Positions 33,601 through 46,620 of a stretch of DNA of 64,000 nt are shown here, one piece after another. The stretch is from Lomentospora prolificans (taxonomy: Eukaryota > Ascomycota > Sordariomycetes > Microascales > Microascaceae). A program made the position numbers and the translations under genes. Each line of letters opens with the position of its first letter. Position 1 is the first letter of the stretch. The stretch covers positions 1,364,001 to 1,428,000 of the forward strand of contig JARFXM010000003.1 of the NCBI GenBank assembly GCA_029532625.1, read 5' to 3'. Below the pieces are notes generated by a model. The model made no database searches and had not been told where the DNA came from. It was given only the letters and a program-made list of their open reading frames with translations.

Positions 33601-35519
33601 GAGAAGTCGCGTTTGTACCCCTCAATGTCTTTGGCGTAGTGAGACCTTGGCTCGGCGGGTGGGGACTGCTGTTCCTCTGGCGCTGGGAGGGGGGTTACGG
33701 CCACCGTTGGACTACCCCTGAGATAGGGGCTCATCACCTTCCTCAGTGAGCTGACCGGGCTTGGCTCAGGCCCGGAAGAGAATTTATCTAGGTTAGGCTG
33801 GAGGCTAATGGGGGGCACCAATGGCCCAGTGGGGAGTGGTGGGGCGTCTTCGGGCCTGGGAAGAGGCGGCGCCTCTGAATCATGGACCGACGACTTCTTA
33901 CGTCGTCGAAAGAAAGAGGATGGTTTTTTCTGCAAAACGTGAGGGGAATTGGAAGAACCATCTCGCGAGGGTGTCGAATTGGTTCGTGTTTGCGAGCCAC
34001 CTGGCTGCCCATTATGATCGCCATTGAGATTTGACGACGATGAAAACTGGGCCGGTGATTGAGACAAGTCATGCGTGCTACTAGTGGGTGTCGTATTTCT
34101 AGATGAGCCAAACACCCTTCTAAAGAAACCCTGTTTTTCCTTGGGCTGAGGAGTAGTAACGTAAGCAGTTGGTGAGATGACTGCACCTGTCGCCGGGATC
34201 GCCTCCTTTGCCTTTTCATAGCCGACATGCGGCGCGGGTGCCGAATCGAGATCGAGATCGGCGAAGGTCGGAAGTGGAGGAATTGCTTCTCTCACAGTAC
34301 TAAATTTCGACTCACCCTTCCTTCCGGAAGCCGTCATGCTGCGTGCGGATCTGGTACTCCTTTTCCTCTCGAGCGTTGGCGTCCTCGGCTCTGGCACCGG
34401 CGTAGGGACGGGCATAGGCTCCGTAGTCATGAAGGTAGCCGTCACGGGGGTAGGGGGTGCTGTCCGCCTGGGACCTCCGGGAACGGTGGGAGTAGGGGCG
34501 GCGTCATAATCATCGTTCAGGAACGTGTGCGTAAAGTCGGTGTGCCAGGTGGGCTGGGTATTCTCGACGGGTCGATGGCCGTAGTCGAAGCTCGAAGACC
34601 TACCACCGAAACCCGAGGCCCAGCGTTGGCTACCGAGGACCTGAACGTAGCCAGCGTCAATGCTGTTGGAGCTACTGCTCTTGCTGCCTTTGCCCCCTCC
34701 TCTCGTGTGCAAACGGCGGGGGGTGCTGGGCTGGCTGCTCTTGATGGATCCTCTCAAGCTGTTCATTCGGGTGGGATCAGATGTCTGGTAGGTCGAGTTG
34801 CTGTTGCTACGGCGTGATCGGTTTAGATTAAGCCTGGCTGCATCGTCGCCGGCCTCTAGGTCGGAGCTATACGAGTGGCCGTGAGAGGGGCCGAAGCGTG
34901 AGCTTGTGTTAGGTCTCGAAGCTCTAGAGGTTCTCGTCCAGGTACGGTCGTCTGAGAGGGCTGGTGGCATCGCGGCTCCGTAGGACGAGTACCCCCTAGA
35001 CGAATCATCGTAGATTGTCATGTGCGCCGAGCTTGTTTGTCCAAGTGATGTGAGCTGGTCTAGGGACAAGAGCATGCTCGCCATCAAGGAGTCCCGGGTT
35101 GACTGGGAGTGCGGCATCGAGAGATCGTGGGAATCTCGAGGCCCATACTCGTTCTCCTTATTTGACATGTCGACGGGAGGAACTTCTTCGACATCGAGAT
35201 CGGCAGGGTCGGGGGCGGTGGAGGAGGTGCGGTGGGCTGGGGTAGTGGTGGACGGCACTAAACTGGAGTCACGGTCGTCTGCATGCTGTGAGTGGGATGA
35301 CGAGGGTTGTGGTAACTTGACGGCTCGGCTCACCGCCGTCGGGTTGGCCCTGGTCCTACTAGTGTGCGTTTGCGCTCGCCGGTTCGGTGGCGTTTGAGGA
35401 ACGGGGTCGCGCGGCTTGAGGATGGGAACCAGTGGTGGTTTGGGCGGAGTCGCAGCGGTAGACGTGTTGATGCTGAGGTTGAGGTTCGGAGGTCGACGTT
35501 TTTGAGGAGTAGGAGACAT
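30618..35519 (-). CDS. Sec7-domain ARF guanine-nucleotide exchange factor with PH domain (Syt1-like)
   Basis: Two minus-strand exons, 35519-32645 and 32593-30618, give 1616 residues. The 51 bp intron (GTGAGT...TTTTAG) lies in the Sec7 domain and restores FKSIDVIHTICYSIMLLNTD. The first ~830 residues are Ser/Pro/Thr-rich and mostly disordered. The Sec7 domain (about 840-1000) has motif 1 as RAETQQMDRILLAYSARW, with the catalytic Glu in RAET, and motif 2 as NTDLHMADIESKMTRSQFV. A PH domain follows at about 1270-1415 (IVTHKHHLDGIDRKAKDRNW ... VWALSLPTGAVHLFQV). Near the C-terminus there is a predicted coiled coil (LRTLEAYVRSIEEELQQHNQ). The architecture resembles yeast Syt1, an exchange factor for Arl1/Arf GTPases at the Golgi. 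The start at 35519 is preferred; an ATG at 35552 is in frame. Family and catalytic residues are clear, the exact GTPase is not. Confidence 0.9.
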
Positions 35520-38500
35520 CGTTCGTCGTATCGAAGAAAAAGGGAGATGCAACGCGAAATAATTCTCCCAAATTCTCCTTGCACCTCTCTCTCGTCTCGG
35601 GGCTTGGGCCAGGGAGCGAGGCCAAGTGTGGGGAAAAAGGAAATTGGATTATCTCGAACAGCCGGCGAGGCGACTGGCAGAGAGGCGTGCGTTTCTTTCC
35701 TTTTGGGTAACCCCGAAAGCAGGATTAGCGCCTCTGCCCTCTTTTTTTGTTACCTAGTTAGGGGGAATGATGCTAACAAAGAGCTGGGAATAATTCGTGT
35801 TTTGTTCAAGGCCTGGCGAATCCAAGGGGAGAACGTTGCCTTTGCCTGGCTGTTCCGGGTAGCCACATGAAAGGAGGCGACATGGGTATTTGACGATTGC
35901 GATCCTCAACGGTCGACGCGATCAAGGCGCACGCCCAGTATCGGTCCTGCTGTTGCTGGCTGGCCTGGCGGTGTGCAGCAATTCCAATGCGCCAAACAGG
36001 GGTCCTTTGACACCTCTTGCACCCGCCTCTGTCGGAAGCGTCAGCCCCAGCCAAACTATTTACTTGAAGAGTGGGCTTTCGTTGCCGTTGTATTATTATG
36101 GACTAATAGCGTGTTGGGTAGATGCAACAGATTGTCTAAGGCACAAATAGCTAGCCTTAGTGTCGCACTTTCTGAAATTTTGAGATGATTCCCCTGGGCG
36201 AGGCGCTAATTTGGCCAGGGGAAGAGAATAGTTCGAAGAAGAAATGAGGAGGACAAGTTCACATTCTGACCATCATCTCATAAACCTTGGCACGTCTCGC
36301 TGACGACCAAGCGAACAGACGATCTCAGCACTGGCATCGTATTCATTGCCATTCGAGCGATCCCATCTCCTTTGCCCCGTGCATTATAGCTGGCAAAGCC
36401 CCATCGAGTCGCCCGTCTTTGTTTGCAAGATTTCGGTCCACGATGGGGGTCACAACTCCTGCACGCGTCCGAGAGTCGCGCAAAAGTGAGGAGAAATTGA
36501 GGGATGAAACATTTACCATGCAGCAATATTTGTTCCTACGTTTAACAGTTTGTCCCCTCCAAATCAGGTTCGATACACGGAAGATACAAGCGGGTAGCGG
36601 GCATTAGCAGCGCCACGTACGGGATGCCCAAAGTAGATGCGTGTACCATCCCGGAGATGCCACACACTCGGAAGAATTGGGAAAAGGGTCAATGTTCATG
36701 TCCCCTCTCAGGGTCGAGCGCATGCATGCACTTTGAACCCCCCCGGACGGGTGAGTCCCGCCCGCCGGCTCGAGTTGATCCTCAATTTGAACCGGAAGAC
36801 TGGTAAGAGAGATTTATTAGGATGCTTCAAAGACGATCGTCGACAAGGGCTACCAGCGACACGCTCTTGTTTTCTGTTTACTCTATATGTCGCCTCATCA
36901 CTTGGAAACGCGCGAATTGTGTGACCAGGTCGGCTTTGGAAAGGCGGCTGGCGTCAATTTCTCCAAAAAGGGAGTTGGGCCCCTGATCTTACTCTCTAAG
37001 CCCGAAAATGAGTACCTGCATGAGCGTGCTGCCCTCCAGGCTGGAAGGTGGAAACATGAACTGTTGATTAGTGCAACGGATTGATCCATCATCCATGTTA
37101 CAGAGCTCAGGTACCTTAGTTCAGTCCCTCCTTCATAAGTAGAGCCCACTATGCTGCATTAGCTGCCTGAGAACTAGGTGGTGACAAAGGATCAATCCAT
37201 CAAACGGATATTCATCAATTGATGGATCAATCCCAATTCGAGATAATACAGCACACGAGGAGAAGAATAATAAGGGCGCATGTGAGCTGGCTGGCTGTCG
37301 AAGCGCTTGGACCCCTGTTCTTGGATTTCAGCCACAAAATTTGGCCCGTCGAGGCGAAAGAAGTAGGAACCTGGATCCATTGGAATGACAATTTAGAAAA
37401 AGCCGGGCGTGACCGAGTCCTCAATCTTAGGGTTCGAAGCTCGAGGTGGGTTGAACCACCTTAGAACCTTTTGCAGGGCCGATTTCTCTCCGTGTTGTCA
37501 GTCGAAGGACCGACGTGCTGGCAGTTTATTTCCCAGAGTATTGAGCCAGCCGGCGGGGAAAGAACTCATGGGACCAGACGGGATTATTCAACGGAAACGC
37601 AAACGCAAACGTAGCCGTGGGTCGACTGCGTCATTGACCAAGCACTGGTAAAGGCTCGCAACTCTTCTCGTATCAATCTAGACCTCTGCCTGAGAACCGC
37701 AGACGATATCGAGAAAAAGCAAGGGTTGCAAATTACAAAAGCGCAGCCAAAGCAGCGCAACGCACGTGCGCACTCGTGTCAGATTCTCTTGACTGCCGGT
37801 GTCGAGAGAATGAGGGTGTGCGCGAGTTCCTGAAAGGAGGCCATTGTTGGCGAAGTTCGCACCCGACTGGTGGAATCACCTCACCCTCCTGCACTCCTCT
37901 CCCCGCAGCCAGCATTACATCTGCTGCCGTGGACGTCCAAGGAAGCCCGCCCACACGCCACACGAACACACCGCGAACACAAAAGCGTTGGCGGACCCTC
38001 GCACAATGGCACGATTGGTGCCTGGTTCGAAACTTCGGCATTGGTACCTAAGCCACCCTCGATGATAAACAGCAGAGCGATTTTTCTTGCTTGGTGGGGT
38101 CAACGTTGTGGAAATTATAAAATGGAATTGCTCCTCTTACTCAACTCTACGCGGAAGCACCGACTATTCCTGCCCTCTTCGACCAACGCGAAGCTGGGGG
38201 TCGCTGCCAGCGCCCATCCTGATGTCATATGGCGTTCAGCGTGGGCTAATCTTTGTCCAGCATGGAAGGACGTGTTGGATTGAGCAATGGATTTGACGGG
38301 CCATGACGGAGTCGAGACGGATGCACTTGCCCCCTCTTTGCCAGGATTCCAATCAACGAGATCGGTTGGATGGGGGCGCGCGATTTTGTCCGGCGCATTC
38401 ACTTGTTCTCTTGCTCAGCCCCGAGGAGTCGACGATGTCGACGTTGAGTGCATAAAAAGAACCGATCCTGTGATAGCCGAGGCTCTGGCTGTGAGCCATG

Positions 38501-39263
38501 CTACCCACGAATACGTCGTCAGCTCGGCAGCTTGAACTTACACAATCTCGCGATGTCGCAGGGCAACGGCCAGCAACGGCAACGGCAACGGCTTGGAAAA
38601 TAGCTAGCGTTTATTCGGATCCGGTTGTAGGGATAAACCAGGGTTCGTGTGTGCCGGATTTGGACTGACCGCAACTTTGCGCTCCCCTCCCTCTTCCGGG
38701 TTCTCCACAAGTGTGCCCTCCGTTTGGATGCCGCATTTAGGTTAGCACTCATGTACGCGTGCATGTACGCGTTGAGGCCTAACCCATCCATCGGCCAAAG
38801 TCGTGGCCTGCACGACGCCGTGGCTGAGCCAGTTCAAAAGGTGTCAACATCATAAAGCATGCTACCTCGTAGTAACACATCTTCGTGGCGTACATTGATT
38901 GAATAAGAGCTTATAGACCCTGCGTGGCGGCCTAACAGACGCTGTGTACGTCGTCTCACCCGGGGACATCAAGACTTGAGGAGACAGACTTTTCTTCTCT
39001 CCCACCGGAGGGTGCAGTGCCGCAAGTCCAGTTGGCGCTGCCGACGTAGAGGTAGCCCATGGAGAGGAAAACTCGAGATATGGAGGGGATTATCCCGCCC
39101 ACTCAATGACATTTTTCTTTTTTGTCCTGTTGTAGTCCCGGTTCTTTACTCGGTTCTCTGGAGCAACTCTTGCTCTTAGTCCATCTTGCCAAAACCCCCT
39201 CTCCACCCTTTTTTTCTCTTTTTGGCTTCTTTACTTCGCGTAGTCAGCTTCGAGGCCGCAATC
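35520..39263. other. Long intergenic region
   Basis: Divergent promoters of the Sec7 gene (minus) and the C2H2-like gene (plus) are separated by 3.7 kb. I find no gene: the open frames are short, lack splice-supported extension and resemble nothing known. A pyrimidine-rich stretch before 39264 looks like a leader. Confidence 0.5.
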
Positions 39264-40892
39264 ATGGCGCTCTACTCTTCGTTTTCCCTCGACTCGACAA
39301 TGGAGATGCTCACGAAAAGTGGGCTCTTGGAGCATACCTCCACCACGTCCTTCCGACCACCCGCCATTGCGGATTCCGATTGCGAGATAGCAGACTGGGA
39401 GCCTTTCCAGCACACTCTTGATGCCCCCCCTTGCATCCTGGAGCGCCAGCAGCGGGTTTGCGGGACCGAGTTGCAGCTCTCTCACAAAATCAAATCTGAT
39501 ATGATTTCGAGTGTCTTCCACCTCCCATCTCAGCAGATCGATTCTACTGACCTTCGATTCTCCGTTCGACAGCACGCTCATGTGGAGCTTCCAAAGGCTA
39601 TCGTCATGGGGGGACACGGGAAGCGACCCTTGTTTGGCCTCGATGAAGAGTGGGACCGGTATCACGCCGAAGACGAGGACGATGAAGAAGTTAGCTCATC
39701 CGGGGGCTCGTCCTGGGGAGAGCTGAACTCTGTGGCCAACACCACTGCTCTCTGTGATACCGAAGACCCGAATTCGCCGCCGAAACAGTCCTCGGCAGCG
39801 GACAAAACCGCCTCCCAGACGACCGGCAGCGTGCCTAGCGATACCGTCCCAGGTACCACCGGCTCTGGCTCTGGGTCTACGCCCACACGATCTGGGACCA
39901 AGAGAGCCCGAGCTCCGTCCGAGGTCATGTCCTCGGACCACGACAGCCAGCCATCCCGCTCACGAAGAATCCGCACGGAAGATCGACCCCGTGTCATCTT
40001 GGCGTGCCCATTTTACAAATGGAATCCGGCACGGTATCGTAGCTGCCGCCGCATCCTGCTAACCAAGATATCCTACGTCAAGCAGCACATTCTACGAGCC
40101 CACCGGATGCCACCGCATTGTCAAATCTGCAACGCCATGTTCCAAACAGATGAGCAGCTTCGTCACCATATACGCTCCATGACTTGCACCCGTCGACCGT
40201 ATAGCCCCCCAGACGGCGTCACCGAGGACCAAATCTTCCAGCTCCGAAGCCGGGTTAACCAGAAGAACTCTCTAGAAGGCCAATGGTATGAAGTATATGA
40301 TATCATCTTTCCGAATGCACAGAGGCCGGCATCGGTGCACTTGGATCCCGAGCTCTCTCAGGATTTGGACGAATTCGTCAGCTTCTTGACGACGAATGGC
40401 CCCAGCATCATTCTCGAAAAGATCAAAGCGACCGAGCTCGTATCCCGTGACAACCGCCAGGAAGTGAACGCCGAGTCTCTTAGAGCAGACCTCTCCTCTG
40501 GGTTCCAGGAAATCTACGATCGATGGTACAAGAACCGCGCGGGCGAAGAGGGCTCATCCTCGTCCCTCTCGCGACCAGCAGCGAGCGCTCCTCCTGACAC
40601 CCACATCCTACGGCCTTCATCCCGCCCTTCTCCCCGGCCTTCTCCCCGCCCGCTACCGCCTATTACCGGTCACAGCGGTTTGAATCTTGCGCACCAGACT
40701 TCGTATGCCTTGGGGGGCTCTGACGAACTTGCCCCACTCAGGCTCGGCGGGCGAGCACCTCATGGTGGCGGCCAAAGGGCGTCCCCTCTAGGGGCTCAGA
40801 TGCCGACGCCCGAGAGAAGCGATAATTGGCATCCCCCTGTGATTGATAGGAACACACCTGTGACGAGACCACCTTCGCCTCCGGCGAGGTAG
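39264..40892 (+). CDS. Fungal C2H2-like zinc-finger protein
   Basis: A single exon encodes 542 residues from the first ATG after a pyrimidine-rich leader. Residues about 165-240 are Ser/Thr/Gly-rich and end in a basic stretch (GTKRARAPS, SRSRRIRTED) that may be a nuclear signal. Around residues 245-312 is the zinc-binding region: ACPFYKWNPARYRSC, then VKQHILRAHRMPPHCQIC and QLRHHIRSMTC. This C-x-x-x-x-x-x-x-x-x-x-C ... H-x4-H ... C-x2-C ... H arrangement occurs in a fungal-specific group of predicted DNA-binding proteins. The middle region has a helical segment (IIFPNAQRPASVHLDPELSQ onward). The C-terminus is Pro/Ser-rich with an RPSPRPSPRPLPP repeat. A role in transcription is inferred only from the zinc motif. 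Confidence 0.8.
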   Translation: MALYSSFSLDSTMEMLTKSGLLEHTSTTSFRPPAIADSDCEIADWEPFQHTLDAPPCILERQQRVCGTELQLSHKIKSDMISSVFHLPSQQIDSTDLRFSVRQHAHVELPKAIVMGGHGKRPLFGLDEEWDRYHAEDEDDEEVSSSGGSSWGELNSVANTTALCDTEDPNSPPKQSSAADKTASQTTGSVPSDTVPGTTGSGSGSTPTRSGTKRARAPSEVMSSDHDSQPSRSRRIRTEDRPRVILACPFYKWNPARYRSCRRILLTKISYVKQHILRAHRMPPHCQICNAMFQTDEQLRHHIRSMTCTRRPYSPPDGVTEDQIFQLRSRVNQKNSLEGQWYEVYDIIFPNAQRPASVHLDPELSQDLDEFVSFLTTNGPSIILEKIKATELVSRDNRQEVNAESLRADLSSGFQEIYDRWYKNRAGEEGSSSSLSRPAASAPPDTHILRPSSRPSPRPSPRPLPPITGHSGLNLAHQTSYALGGSDELAPLRLGGRAPHGGGQRASPLGAQMPTPERSDNWHPPVIDRNTPVTRPPSPPAR

Positions 40893-42946
40893 CAATGGCT
40901 CACAACTACAGGGGGAGGGGATTGCCCGGGTGTCTCCTCCCCAGGGCGTTGTTGATTGGAAGGGTACGGGTTCTACTACGTTGTACGGAAAGAAATCAAA
41001 GTGCTGGTGCTAGTGAGGAACAACGAATTGGAAAGAAATTGAGCTGCCTGATTCACAATCTTTGAGAACCGAACCTGCATGGGACAAGAACGAGCACCTA
41101 AGTTTCTCTCAAAACTAGGAGAATCGCACGTGCATAGACGAGGATGCGAAAAGAAGAAAAAGAAGCAGAAAAAAGAATCTGTCATTCGCCGGCATAAAAT
41201 TGGACCATCTATTGGACATTGGACCGATCACACCCTCGATCCTTCACTTTACACCTCGATCACCCGGGATTGCGCCTCTCGCGCCCTCCTGTTCTTGAAG
41301 GACGCTATCACACGCATGTGAGTTGAAGCCCAAGTAGGGCCAATATAGGGTTCTAGACTGGTTTTTGGGACCCCTTCGCGACGGGGAAGGATGGACATTC
41401 CATCAAGAGACGAGGTTAGAACCCGATAGGTGGCCTCGGGGCTCATTCTCGAGTCATTTCACTTTTCTTTTCTATCATGTTTCAATATTGGGGCCCAATG
41501 ATTGTATTATTACACAGCTGAGAGAATTAGAGCTAATATAGAAGGCGAATTTGTAATTCTGAGATCGTATCGAAAAAACATGAGCGAGGCTATTAGGTGG
41601 TTGGGGACTGAACCTCATCATCGATGGAAGAAGAGACAAAAGTGGGCGCCAATGGATAGATAGGTGGTGGTTGGCGCCCAACCGGGGGCCATCAGCGTTG
41701 GCATCAGCATTGGATAGTATTGTTCTCTCGACTATACCAACCGAGGTGACCTGATGTCTTGGTGTAGATTCTGATTCCTGCTTTCATAGGAACCATCATT
41801 TCGCCCGTTCAGGTGTGGAGAGGGGCGATATCACACTTTTTTGCGAAACCACGAGTGACAGGCGCCTCGGGCGGCTTGGGGAGATTAACCTCCTGGGATC
41901 ACGGATGGGACCACACCCCGGGATGGCCCCGTGTCTGCGTGCCTTGAGCTACGGGTACACAAGGAACAGGGCCTAAAGGAGTGCGGCAGCAATGGGGCGA
42001 GGGGACACGGCGTGGGAGAGAGGGAGCGAGGAATGCCTTGACCCTTGTGGATGATGGATTAGTCGGAAATGGGAATCGTCGTGGATGGCCGGTCGCATGT
42101 AAGACGAAGCTTAATTTTCTTTTCTTTTTTTTTCCTTCCTCCCTCAAGGCCCGACCCGCAGTGCCCCGATAAATTCCTGCCCTATGGAACCAAATTGGCG
42201 GTTTCGTGTAGCCTAGATTGCCTTTCTCTCTGACAGGCGGGCCGTCTTCAATGTTGAACGGGAAGCCTCTTCTGCGTCGCTTCCGAAGAGTTTTTACTCG
42301 CCACCGTCCGAAAGTTGATAACTCCAAAGAGGAAACTAGCTACGCCGTTGCCTAGTTTCCTTCATTTCCTCACCCTCCTTTCATCTTGCAGGGGGCGCCA
42401 CCGGACAGTCTCCCCTTCACATTCGTCCATCGGGCTTTGCACTTTCTATGCGGCACATGCATCGGGAGCGACCCCGGTTGGTTCTAGCTCGTTCTTTGTT
42501 AGTCGCCCCTCACAGGGAGCTGTGACATATTCGTTTTTACACGGGGCGGCAGCTACACGCATGCCGCTCCGTTAGAGCCCAAGGCCTTTCTTTCCCTCAG
42601 GGTCGCAGGTGCCCACGTCTAGTCCTCGCTCTGTTGGCCTTACTTGCGTCGGCACAGGTGCCCGCGCGTCCCTTCTCCGCGTTGATCTCTGGTTTAGCTA
42701 CGTCACATTGTAGAACACAGGGCCTACGTCACCCTTGTTGTGTTTTCCTTTTGGGCATTATTTTTTTTAAAAGAAAATTTGTCCTTTTCTTGGACGATCG
42801 GGAAGCGTCTGTCAAGGGCAATGTATTGACGTGTAGAGTTCTACGTGGCTCGGCCAAGGAAAAAGAAAAAAAAAAGGAAAAAAAAAAAAAAAAACGAGAA
42901 AAAAAATCCCTCCTCCAAAAGCCAAGAATGAGTGCCTTTATTTTTT
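40893..42946. other. Convergent intergenic region
   Basis: No gene seen in about 2 kb between the plus-strand C2H2-like gene and the minus-strand REI1-like gene. Low-complexity A-rich sequence lies at about 42857-42908 just beyond the REI1-like stop codon. Confidence 0.55.
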
Positions 42947-44171
42947 TTAACCATTCGGTCTTTCAGTTCCGGCAGGGCGATAATGGTGCATCATAGTCTT
43001 GTTGTTCAAGGCCTCGATCCGACTCGCCATCCTCCTATCCGCCCTCCTCGCTCTCTGCATCTCCTTGTCCCTCCTCTCAATCGTAGCCCTCTGCTCCGCA
43101 GGCGTCAGGTGCGCAATGGCCCGCTGATCAGAAACGCTCAACATCGTCATGCGATTCGCGAGCGTCGCCTCCCTCTTCTCCGCCTTGGTCAGCGCGCCCG
43201 ACGACCTCGGTGCGACATCCGAAGAAGCCGGTCCGTCCTCTGCCGCCGCCGCTGCTGTTGCCCCTGCTGCTCCTGCTGTGGTGGTGGTGGTGGTGGCTGT
43301 GTCACTGCTGGCGTCCCCCTTGGCGACGCGCGGGGGTCTCGGAGGGGCCGCAGACCGGTTGGCGACGATCTTGCCCGACGAGAGGCTGAGCGTTCCTTCG
43401 TCGGAGAGGAGGTGGGGGTGCGCGTGGGCGTGGGCCTTGGTGAGTTGGTAATTCTCGCCTTCCTTGTTGTTGTCGTCCGTTCGGGCATAAAAGTCGGCGT
43501 ATTCGGATGGGGGTGATGGATCGATGCGACAGTGGCTTTTGTCGAGCATGTGGCGTCGGATGGCGTGGGGGTTGTTGCGTACGGTGCCGCAGACGATGCA
43601 TTCGCGGTAGCCCTCGATGACAAGGTAGAGATAGGCAAGTAGAGTTTCTGGGTCTACGAGCAGTTTCTCAGGGTAGGGTATTGTGAGGCCGTGGGCTTTG
43701 GACATGTGCTCGAGGTTGGCGTCCGAATCGGACTGCGTGGCCTGACAGAAGAGGCAAACGCCGGGGTCGAAGGGCGGGATGGACTGGGGACTAGGGCCGG
43801 GGGATCCCTCCTCCGAGTCGGATTGCAAGGATGCATCCGAGTCATCACCGTCGGCCGACGCCTCATCAGCGCTCGGGAAATCACCGTAGTCCTTTTCAGG
43901 TTCGTGGGCGATGGGATCTAGCTCGACGAGTCGACGTCTGAGATTCTCCACGCTGGGGTGGGTCAGCCGGCTGGGTCAAGTCCTGCGCGTACGAGATGTG
44001 ACTGGGACCAGAACGGGGGCCATCTTACTGTAACTGAGTTTTCGCGTGGGCTCGCATTTCCTGCACGCTGGAAAAAGTAACCTCGCATGACCCGCATCGG
44101 TGTGAGGACATGCGGAACTGAGGCGACGATGATGTCGTCGTCGCCGTCTGGGCTGCGTTGACTGTCGCCAT
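42947..44171 (-). CDS. REI1-like C2H2 zinc-finger protein
   Basis: Two minus-strand exons, 44171-44029 and 43952-42947, give 382 residues; the 76 bp intron (GTAAGA...CCCAG) splits CA|C and restores the second His of the first finger. Finger 1 is CGSCEVTFSSVQEMRAHAKT (C26, C29, H42, H48). Finger 2 is CLFCQATQSDSDANLEHMSK (about 113-135, followed by AHGL), and a third C2H2 element is CIVCGTVRNNPHAIRRHMLD (about 166-190). The order and the 'HMSKAHGLxIP' and 'HMLDKSHC' signatures are those of REI1/REH1 (ZNF622), cytosolic factors of late 60S ribosomal maturation. The C-terminal third is a low-complexity Ala/Thr stretch then a charged helix, unlike the full canonical REI1 tail, so it may be a paralogue with a different job. 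The product is inferred from the fingers. Confidence 0.82.
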
Positions 44172-44380
44172 GGTGTTGGTAAGCTCTTTGGCTCTCCAGT
44201 AATTAGAAATATTGTAGGATTAATCTAGTATTGATGAGATTGTAATCTCCGCTTCTCTGGCCTCTCTATTCGCAAAAGGAGAGTCTCAAATGGGTTATTC
44301 TGCTTGGCCGAAATTAGAAGCCTGAGGAAACAAAAGAACCGGGACTTGCATCCTTATATACACATCAATGACATCATCTG

Positions 44381-44405
44381 TCTCTCTCTCTCTCTCTCTC
44401 TCTCT
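44381..44405. repeat. (TC)n microsatellite upstream of the REI1-like gene
   Basis: Twelve TC units stand about 210 bp upstream of the REI1-like start. A TATA-like ATATA (about 44355) is nearby. The repeat may vary in length and affect promoter spacing. Confidence 0.9.
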
Positions 44406-45369
44406 AACCTTGGTACGTGCTGCCTAAACTAGCAAAGTCCGTCGAAATCGGCCTCATTCGGTGCCAAGCTCCGGAAGTGGGTCCGCGGCACCGGTTGTGG
44501 GGAAGAAGTGGGCGCATCGTGGTCTTCAGAAGATTCCGTGAGTCATCGGGCGGACGGACCATGGCTTCTTTGGGCTGGCGAATGGCTGGGAGTTTAGGGT
44601 TGCATCATGGGATGCCGGAGTGCCTGTCGTTTTGGGATTGTGGCTTGGCTTATCCATCGCCAAGGGAAAACTTTTTAATGGCCTGGTTCGATATCGGTAT
44701 GATCTGAGGTTTCTTTTGCGAAGCGGCACAGCCAGGCGGCTGGCATTGGACACATAGCGTGCCGAAGGGGAGAAGGCTTGAAAACTCAAAATCGTAACTA
44801 TACGTGAAAAAAAAAAAAAAAAAAGAGAACTGGGGGCCGATGAACGAGCCTTTCCTTTTGCTGTTTGGTCTCTCCTCTCTATTGCTGGCTACCCCGGATT
44901 CTAGCTGGCGAATCCACATTCTTTGGGGCGGGTGGCGTCTGCCGTTAAGGTTATCGATCCTGAAGTGGCACGCGAATGGGTTTGGCTGCACCGCCTCCTG
45001 GCGAGTCTGTGGAACGTTGCCAGCCTGGGTATGTCTAACAATGTCATAAGAAGCGATGGTGTGTCGTCTTTGGATATCAATTCAGTCGCTGGCGGAGCGA
45101 AGCATACAACGGACAATACCATGCTGGCCTTGGCGTGTGGGGCTACAATACCTTTACTTTTTTTTCTTTTCTTTTCTTTTTTTCTTTTTTTTTTTTCTTC
45201 AAGCATCTCGACACCGGCGACAATTCAAAAGGCTTTCTTCCCCTTTGCCGTCTCCACTCGCCTAGCTGGCTAGCTGGCTGCGTTGGGCTAACCCGGCTAC
45301 GATGAAGGGCCTTCCCAACCTACAAAATATCTACAGCTCGAAACTGATCGCGCTGCTGATATCTGTACC

Positions 45370-45402
<33 letters not shown>

Positions 45403-46620
45403 GAAAAAAAAAGAGAAAAAAGAAAAAAGGCTTCTCAGAGTATATGATGATTTCCTTATGGACTCCTTACATAGACGGCCAGGCGGATATCTCATGGGCA
45501 TCATGATAGCGCACCAGGAATAGCGGCTGATCTATAAATATATATATATATATATCTGTCTCTTCCTAGACACGGTAGCCTAGCCACGTCAAATTCAATC
45601 TCTACCTATGTCTCTCGGCATACCGGGCAACAGTTCAAACTAGCCACAAGGGTATCTTCTCTGCACTCGTTGCCATTTCGCCAGAGGAACACAACCCTCC
45701 GGGCGCCACTCAACCCGTGGCTCTTCACAATACGGTACACTATATGCGACGAATCCTAGCATGAATGCCCCCCGGGGGCGCATTCAATCACAAGCAGTCA
45801 TATTCTCCGCAGGCCACAGATTGTGCAACTTCGAGCACTATCGAAGGGAGGCAGTGCGCGTGGGGATGAGAGATTGATGGTTGATGGCGTAGGCGCTATA
45901 AGGACGGCACATATAGTAGGGAAGAATTCCCACTTTATCCACGGCTCCGGAAAAATATTCTGATTCTGTGCTCCATATGGCAATCTACGTTCCGCAGGGG
46001 CCTAAATCGGCTTAAAATTGTCTTTCGTACGTACGATGAGAAAATAGCTAGAGACTAGATTGTTCCCCGTCGCTGTCCCATGTCTTGAATCAATGCAGCT
46101 TGTTGAAGGACTGAAGATGATTCGGCACCGAGACACAGGTCGGCTGCTGTCCGGCCCTACAGGTCTAGATTGACGCCCCCAAAAGATCCTCGAATGGCCT
46201 CCTCGCTAATATCTTCTAGAAACCTGGCTGCGCGGCAACAGTCCACGGGTAAATGGCCACCAGCTGCTTCGGGACCGAGCTGGTCCTTCCCTCGACCATG
46301 TGCCCTTCTCACCAAGGATGAAGGAATGGATCGATTGAGTGTGCTTGTGCCGGGCTCCGTTCCTAGACAATGCTTCCTTGCTCTCACTGTCGGCATGATG
46401 GTTCATGAAATCCTCAAGGGGCAGTGGTGTCGAAGCTGTTCCTGTGATGTTTTGCTAAATTCATCTATCTTGCCGTGTATGCACACCAAGCCAAGACCGC
46501 ATCCTTCGAGGAACTCCCATGGATTCCAATAACTGAAAATAGATTGTAGTGGCTCAGGGGCAGGCTCTCCAGCCGGAACTTGTATCGCTGGGCTCATTGA
46601 GCCAATCTCCCAAACCCTTC
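44406..46620. other. Intergenic region with simple repeats
   Basis: No gene supported. The region holds A runs (about 44806-44824; 45370-45393 with following GA-rich sequence), a T-rich tract (45160-45200) and (TA)n at 45538-45555. Open frames across them are artefacts or lack family resemblance. Confidence 0.6.

Noticed and set aside
38000..38060. GGTTCGAAACT and similar tRNA B-box-like strings (also near 37431 and 23772)
   Set aside because: No matching A box at the right spacing and no cloverleaf could be drawn.
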